A program made the translations under genes and the position numbers. Below the pieces are notes generated by a model. It was not told the origin of the DNA and did no database searches. It saw only the letters and a program-made list of their open reading frames with translations. Below, one piece after another: positions 7,956 to 10,534 of a stretch of DNA of 10,534 nt. Source of the stretch: an uncultured Clostridia bacterium (GTDB lineage Bacteria > Bacillota > Clostridia > TANB77 > CAG-508). The first letter of the stretch is position 1. The number at the start of each line of letters is the position of its first letter. The stretch lies in NCBI GenBank assembly GCA_934121875.1, contig CAKOVG010000029.1, forward strand, positions 1-10,534. Direction: 5' to 3'.

Positions 7956-7961
7956 AAGAAA

Positions 7962-8000
7962 TTTATCTAAACGTGATTTGATAAATCACATTTAGATAAA
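7962..8000. repeat. 39-base near-perfect inverted repeat
   Basis: The arms are TTTATCTAAA-c-GTGATTT (7962-7979) and AAATCAC-a-TTTAGATAAA (7983-8000), with the three-base loop GAT and a single mispair in 18 positions. It has no U-run on the plus strand and only a weak one on the minus strand, so it is a poor terminator. It could be a cruciform or hairpin, a protein binding site, or the remnant end of a small mobile element. The outer part of the right arm recurs at 8613-8624. Confidence 0.7.
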
Positions 8001-8001
8001 A
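7990..8001 (+). repeat. Direct repeat copy 1 (ATTTAGATAAAA) left of the vapD-type remnant
   Basis: The same 12 bases occur at 8613-8624, on the other side of the two frameshifted genes. This copy forms the right arm of the 39-base inverted repeat. In such AT-rich DNA a 12-base match may be chance, but the placement around a decayed unit is suggestive. Confidence 0.4.
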
Positions 8002-8105
8002 ATTAAAAATAATAAAAGAAAAATAGAAAAAATTAGCATATATAATAATGAAGAGATATACTATTGATTGTAGTAATGTATGATAAAGATAAGAGGTGGA
8101 TATAT

Positions 8106-8412
8106 ATGTTGATGGAAATTTATTTAAGTGAAGATAAAGCAAAGAAGAATAATATTGATTTAGATGTATGTTATCAAAAGATAAATAGATATTTTATAAA
8201 ACATGGTGTAAAGATAAAATCACCAGGAGTGTATCAAGGAGTTAAAGAAGATTTTGGCATATTTGTAACTGCACAAATGCAACTGCCAGATACAAGTTGC
8301 TTTTTTAAAGGTTGTAGATCAATGGTATATTAGTTATTTTGGTGATACACCAGATAGTCCAGAATATAGAGAAGATGCTTTAAAAATTTATTATGAAGTG
8401 GAAGCAATATAA
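8106..8412 (+). pseudogene. Frameshifted small gene, partner of the VapD-type gene
   Basis: Translation from the ATG at 8106, preceded by GAGGTGG with six-base spacing, gives 68 residues up to TSCFFK near 8309. It then hits a stop at 8331. One base further along, the frame continues sensibly as VVDQWYISYFGDTPDSPEYR and on to a TAA at 8410-8412, giving a product of about 101 residues. The break is in TTTTTTAAAG, a typical slip site for a one-base insertion. The next gene begins at the very next base, as in a two-gene toxin-antitoxin operon. I do not recognise the family by name; position suggests an antitoxin or partner of the VapD ribonuclease. An ATG at 8064 in the same frame is rejected because it lacks a ribosome binding site. 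Programmed frameshifting is possible but less likely, because the neighbour is also broken. Confidence 0.6.
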
Positions 8413-8618
8413 GTGAGCAAAAAAGCTCTTAATTTTGATTTGGATGATGGATTATTAAAAAGAAACTACCCATCAAATAATTATAAGAAAGCATGGAATG
8501 ATATAAGAGCTTTTTTAGTTAAAAGTGGTTTTGTTCATAGACAGTATACTGGTTATGTTTCTATAATAGTGTTTCAATGACGTGTGTTGTTCAACATGTT
8601 ATAGAAATGTCAATTTAG
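8413..8618 (+). pseudogene. vapD: VapD / Cas2-like endoribonuclease remnant, frameshifted and truncated
   Basis: A GTG codon directly abutting the preceding stop opens a frame with KALNFDLDDGLL (4-15) and KKAWNDIRAFLVKSGF (25-40), then HRQYTGYVS (42-50). This is the hallmark N-terminal half of VapD proteins, which are small endoribonucleases with a Cas2-like ferredoxin fold and normally about 95 residues long. The frame ends at a TGA at 8578-8580. A neighbouring frame carries on with plausible VapD sequence from about 8565 (NSVSMTCVVQHVIEMS), so a base was lost or gained near 8562-8567. That frame stops at TAG 8616-8618, and the usual WL-x-x-C-V and DVTDI part is missing. The C-terminal third has been lost, and the higBA promoter region follows at once. 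It is almost certainly non-functional. Confidence 0.7.
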
Positions 8619-8624
8619 ATAAAA
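8613..8624 (+). repeat. Direct repeat copy 2 (ATTTAGATAAAA) at the vapD truncation point
   Basis: This is identical to 7990-8001 and begins exactly where recognisable VapD sequence stops. It also touches the first higBA palindrome at 8623. It may mark a recombination junction that joined the higBA module to the vapD remnant. Confidence 0.4.
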
Positions 8625-8643
8625 TTTACCTAACAGGTTAATT
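8623..8643. promoter_or_regulatory. Upstream HigA operator candidate (imperfect palindrome)
   Basis: AATTTACCT-aac-AGGTTAATT is a 21-base palindrome with nine-base arms and one mispair. It has the same design as the perfect copy at 8681-8701, with centres 58 bases apart, and lies just upstream of the -35 box. Two similar sites around one promoter suggest cooperative binding by the HigA helix-turn-helix domain. Confidence 0.65.
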
Positions 8644-8650
8644 ATAACCG

Positions 8651-8679
8651 TTGACGTACGAGATTTATAATTGTATAAT
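8651..8679 (+). promoter_or_regulatory. Strong sigma-A promoter of the higBA operon
   Basis: TTGACG (8651-8656) and TATAAT (8674-8679) are separated by exactly 17 bases, and only one base differs from consensus. Transcription should start around 8685-8687, inside the downstream palindrome, which fits repression by an antitoxin bound there. Confidence 0.88.
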
Positions 8680-8680
8680 A

Positions 8681-8701
8681 AATTTACCTCAAAGGTAAAT
8701 T
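8681..8701. promoter_or_regulatory. Downstream HigA operator candidate (perfect palindrome)
   Basis: AATTTACCT-caa-AGGTAAATT has perfect nine-base arms and lies between the -10 box and the higB ribosome binding site, over the expected transcription start. Autorepression by the antitoxin or toxin-antitoxin complex is the usual regulation of this operon type. That HigA binds here is inferred. Confidence 0.75.
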
Positions 8702-8716
8702 TATAAAAGAGGTGAT

Positions 8717-9016
8717 ATGTTGAAAATAACATATAAGACTCGTAAGATTGAAAAGGTGTGTACAATCGCAATCGAGGCAGAAAAGAAATACGGCTTAGAA
8801 ATAGCTGAAAAAATCCATCAGCGTATAGATGAAATAGATGCATCCGATACTGTAGAAGAGATGGTTCAATTCCATATTGGAAGATGTCACCCGTTAAAAG
8901 GGAATCGAAAAGGCCAATATGCGATGGATTTAGTACATCCCTACCGATTAGTTTTTGAAAAGGTAGGTAATGAAATTCAAATTGCAAATGTAATGGAAAT
9001 TGTAGATTATCATTAG
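8717..9016 (+). CDS. higB: HigB-type toxin of the RelE/ParE superfamily
   Basis: This 99-residue protein fits the HigB/RelE fold in length and sequence; such toxins usually cleave mRNA on the ribosome. The diagnostic C-terminal part is present: GRCHPLKGNRKGQYAMDL (55-72) followed by HPYRLVFE (74-81). The basic residues Lys61, Arg64, Lys65 and Arg77, with His58 and Tyr68, are plausible RNA-binding or catalytic positions, though exact roles were not established here. The ATG at 8717 follows GAGG (8709-8712) at short spacing. The gene comes first in the operon, with the antitoxin 29 bases downstream; this toxin-first order is typical of higBA. It appears complete, and its base composition is less AT-rich than the R-M and NTPase genes, which suggests separate acquisition. 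Confidence 0.88.
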   Translation: MLKITYKTRKIEKVCTIAIEAEKKYGLEIAEKIHQRIDEIDASDTVEEMVQFHIGRCHPLKGNRKGQYAMDLVHPYRLVFEKVGNEIQIANVMEIVDYH

Positions 9017-9045
9017 ATTTTCATTGTAATTAAGGAGGGATTACG

Positions 9046-10098
9046 ATGGTAAAAAGTCGCAGTTTTATTGCCACACCACCAGGTGCAACAATTAAAGAAC
9101 AATTACTTGATAGAGGTCTTACACAAAAAGAATTTGCGTTACGAATGGACATGACAGAAAAACACATTAGTAAATTAATCAATGGGGAAGTTCAATTAAC
9201 TCCAGATGTTGCTGTTCGTTTAGAAATGGTATTAGGAATTTCTGCGAAGTTTTGGAATAAGTTAGAAGCTACTTATCGTGAAAAGCTTGTAAAAGCAAAA
9301 GCTGAAAATGAAATGGATGATGATAAAGAACTTGTTAAAAAGTTGCCTTATAATGAAATGGCAAAGAATGGGTGGGTTCCTGATACTAAAGATGCAATTC
9401 AAAGGGTTAATAATTTAAGAAAGTATTTTGAAGTTGTGAATCTTTGTATTATTAAGAATATGCAATTATCTAAAATTGTTTGTCGTAGACTTGCTGAAAC
9501 AGAAAAAAGTAATCTTGCTCTATTAGCATGGGCACAAAAAGCAAAGCTTGATTCTCGTACTATTGAGACTTCATTAATTGATTTAAAAATGCTTAAAAGA
9601 AAATTACCAGAAATTAGAAGTATGACAAAAATGGATCCTGTTGATTTTTGTCCTAAATTGAGAGATATGTTTGCTGACTGTGGAATTGCGCTTGTTTTTC
9701 TTCCTCATATTGGAGGTTCTTTCTTACATGGAGCAACTTTTTATGATAAAAATAAAATTGTTATTGGTTTAACTGTTCGTGGTAAAGATGCTGACAAATT
9801 CTGGTTTAGTTTATTTCATGAACTTGGTCATATTTTACTTGGGCATATCAATCAGCCAAATGGTACAACTGAAAAAGATGAAGCTGACGCCGATAATTTT
9901 GCAAAAGAAGTATTAATTCCTACTGTAGAATTTAATGCTTTTACTTCTAAAAATGATTTTACAAAGGCTTCAATAATTACTTTTGCTCAAAAACAAAATA
10001 TTCTTTGTGGAATTGTTATCGGACGTTTACAAAAGGAAGGATATATAAATTATAATCGCTGTAATGATTTAAAGACAAAATATTCATTTTCAGCATAA
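9046..10098 (+). CDS. higA: HigA-type antitoxin fused to an ImmA/IrrE-like zinc metallopeptidase
   Basis: This 350-residue protein has two parts. Residues 12-75 form the HigA/XRE helix-turn-helix: PPGATIKEQLLDRGLTQKEF, then AVRLEMVLGISAKFW (56-70). It should bind the toxin and the operon's palindromes. Residues 200-300 carry an ImmA/IrrE-type peptidase site: HELGH (258-262) supplies two zinc-binding histidines and the catalytic Glu259, and Glu279 in EADADNFA (279-286) is the likely third ligand. A helical linker of about 120 residues joins them. Ordinary HigA antitoxins are only about 100 residues. ImmA-type peptidases cut DNA-binding repressors, so this protein might process itself or another regulator; that is inference. 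AAGGAGGG lies eight bases before the ATG at 9046, and a strong terminator follows the stop codon. All expected catalytic residues are present, so it is probably active. Confidence 0.88.
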   Translation: MVKSRSFIATPPGATIKEQLLDRGLTQKEFALRMDMTEKHISKLINGEVQLTPDVAVRLEMVLGISAKFWNKLEATYREKLVKAKAENEMDDDKELVKKLPYNEMAKNGWVPDTKDAIQRVNNLRKYFEVVNLCIIKNMQLSKIVCRRLAETEKSNLALLAWAQKAKLDSRTIETSLIDLKMLKRKLPEIRSMTKMDPVDFCPKLRDMFADCGIALVFLPHIGGSFLHGATFYDKNKIVIGLTVRGKDADKFWFSLFHELGHILLGHINQPNGTTEKDEADADNFAKEVLIPTVEFNAFTSKNDFTKASIITFAQKQNILCGIVIGRLQKEGYINYNRCNDLKTKYSFSA

Positions 10099-10123
10099 AT
10101 ATAAAAAATTGTGATAATTAATT

Positions 10124-10168
10124 AAAAAAGCCTACTAGTGCACTTCAAAAGGCACGATAGGCTTTTTC
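10124..10168. terminator. Bidirectional terminator between higBA and the alpha-glucosidase gene
   Basis: AAAAAGCCTA (10125-10134) pairs perfectly with TAGGCTTTTT (10158-10167). Inside it GTGC (10139-10142) can pair with GCAC (10152-10155), extending the structure. T-runs follow the GC core on both strands, so it can end both the plus-strand higBA transcript and the converging minus-strand sugar gene. Bases 10169-10242 show no other supported feature. Confidence 0.88.
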
Positions 10169-10242
10169 AAATGTATTTATAAAATAAATTCTTTTCTATA
10201 AAATCAGCTAATATTTCTTCGATTGTCTCCTAATTGTAATGT

Positions 10243-10534
10243 TTATTTTTTAATCATTACAAATTGATAAGGTTTTAATGTTGTGTTGTTATAATCGTTG
10301 TAGTTATCTAACAAGATGTTTCCTTGAGTTTCAGAAATTGGTTGTTCTTTGTTTGTAAAGTTACAGAAACAAAGTATTTCTTGTCCTTGATAAGTACGTT
10401 TATAACCAATGACATCATCTACAGTATTTACTTCTTCAAAATCACCATAAACAAGAATATCTTCTTGTTTTCTAATAGAAATCATTTTTTTATAGAAGCT
10501 ATAGATTGAATTTGGATCATTGAATTGATTTTCA
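10243..10534 (-). CDS. Alpha-glucosidase of glycoside hydrolase family 13, C-terminal part only
   Basis: The gene enters from the right edge, and only the last 96 residues are visible. The frame is open to the window end, reading ENQFNDPNSIYSFYKKMISI and then RKQEDILVYGDFEEV, so the ATG at 10485 is internal and not the start. The segment N-DP-SI-x-x-(F/Y)-YKK-(L/M)-I-x-(L/I)-RK leading into LVYG is typical of oligo-1,6-glucosidases, trehalose-6-phosphate hydrolases and sucrose isomerase relatives. Next comes the C-terminal beta domain with YQGQEILCFCNFTNKEQPI and a terminal LKPYQFVMI. The catalytic barrel lies outside the window, so the substrate (isomaltose, maltose, trehalose-6-phosphate or similar) cannot be decided. 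It looks like a normal chromosomal carbohydrate gene and probably marks the edge of the accessory region. Confidence 0.85.
   Translation of the reverse strand, partial: ENQFNDPNSIYSFYKKMISIRKQEDILVYGDFEEVNTVDDVIGYKRTYQGQEILCFCNFTNKEQPISETQGNILLDNYNDYNNTTLKPYQFVMIKK

Larger units (their letters stand above)
7731..8105. other. Non-coding, hairpin-rich intergenic region
   Basis: This stretch of about 375 bases lies between the divergent ATPase pseudogene and the vapD-type remnant. It holds no convincing gene. It contains the inverted repeat and promoter candidate of the ATPase gene (7746-7799), a short hairpin (7941-7955) and a long one (7962-8000). An AT-rich approach to the small plus-strand gene has TATAAT at 8041-8046 and TATACT at 8057-8062 as possible -10 boxes but no good -35. 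The remainder, about 7800-7940, is featureless apart from a doubtful 20-codon reading frame on the minus strand. Confidence 0.6.

Noticed and set aside
8064..8105. Upstream in-frame ATG for the vapD partner gene
   Set aside because: No ribosome binding site precedes it, and the GAGGTGG site at 8093-8099 clearly serves the ATG at 8106.
7731..8105. CRISPR array or a small mobile element in the hairpin-rich gap
   Set aside because: There are no regularly spaced repeats and no transposase, target-site duplication or terminal repeats at both ends; VapD is only structurally related to Cas2 and does not indicate CRISPR.
8610..8987. Minus-strand open frame of 125 codons
   Set aside because: It is antisense to higB and runs into the operon's promoter and operators; the higB frame has clear family motifs, and this one has none.
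10167..10229. Minus-strand coding-like stretch translating as ETIEEILADFIEKN...
   Set aside because: It has no usable start codon after a stop and overlaps the terminator; at most it is a relic of a lost gene end.
10324..10509. Plus-strand open frame of 61 codons
   Set aside because: It is antisense to the alpha-glucosidase C-terminus, which is well supported by its motifs.

Overview
The window is very AT-rich DNA from what looks like a low-GC Bacillota. The Shine-Dalgarno sites (AGAAAGGA, GGAGG), the TTGACA/TATAAT promoters, and the protein families (the two-domain AAA/DUF234 ATPase and a GH13 alpha-glucosidase) would suit a gut Erysipelotrichales-type organism. That placement is an inference from style; there is no rRNA or marker gene to settle it. 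The content is typical of an accessory or defence island: restriction-modification, a large NTPase of STAND type, toxin-antitoxin genes and several decaying genes, bordered on the right by the end of an ordinary sugar-metabolism gene.

Left part (about 47-6100, all on the minus strand): a 1228-residue NTPase with an N-terminal nuclease-like domain is followed by a C5-cytosine methyltransferase and an HpaII-family restriction endonuclease. The last two overlap by 11 bases. A good internal promoter precedes the methyltransferase, and a strong bidirectional hairpin terminator closes the block. The methyltransferase and endonuclease form a complete type II system, probably for CCGG. The NTPase resembles Avs/STAND-type antiphage proteins and may be a second line of defence, but its motif at the putative nuclease site is atypical.

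Middle part (about 6270-8620): an AAA/DUF234 ATPase gene on the minus strand is broken by one in-frame TAA codon. A non-coding, hairpin-rich stretch of about 375 bases follows. Next, on the plus strand, is a two-gene remnant consisting of a small partner gene and a Cas2-like VapD gene; both carry frameshifts, and vapD is cut off near a 12-base sequence that is repeated upstream of the pair.

Right part (about 8620-10534): an intact higB-higA type toxin-antitoxin operon on the plus strand. It has a near-consensus promoter flanked by two similar 21-base palindromes. Its antitoxin is unusually long because a DNA-binding domain is fused to an ImmA/IrrE-type zinc peptidase. A bidirectional terminator separates it from the C-terminal end of an alpha-glucosidase gene that enters from the right edge on the minus strand. 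No tRNA, rRNA, CRISPR array, transposase or integrase was seen.
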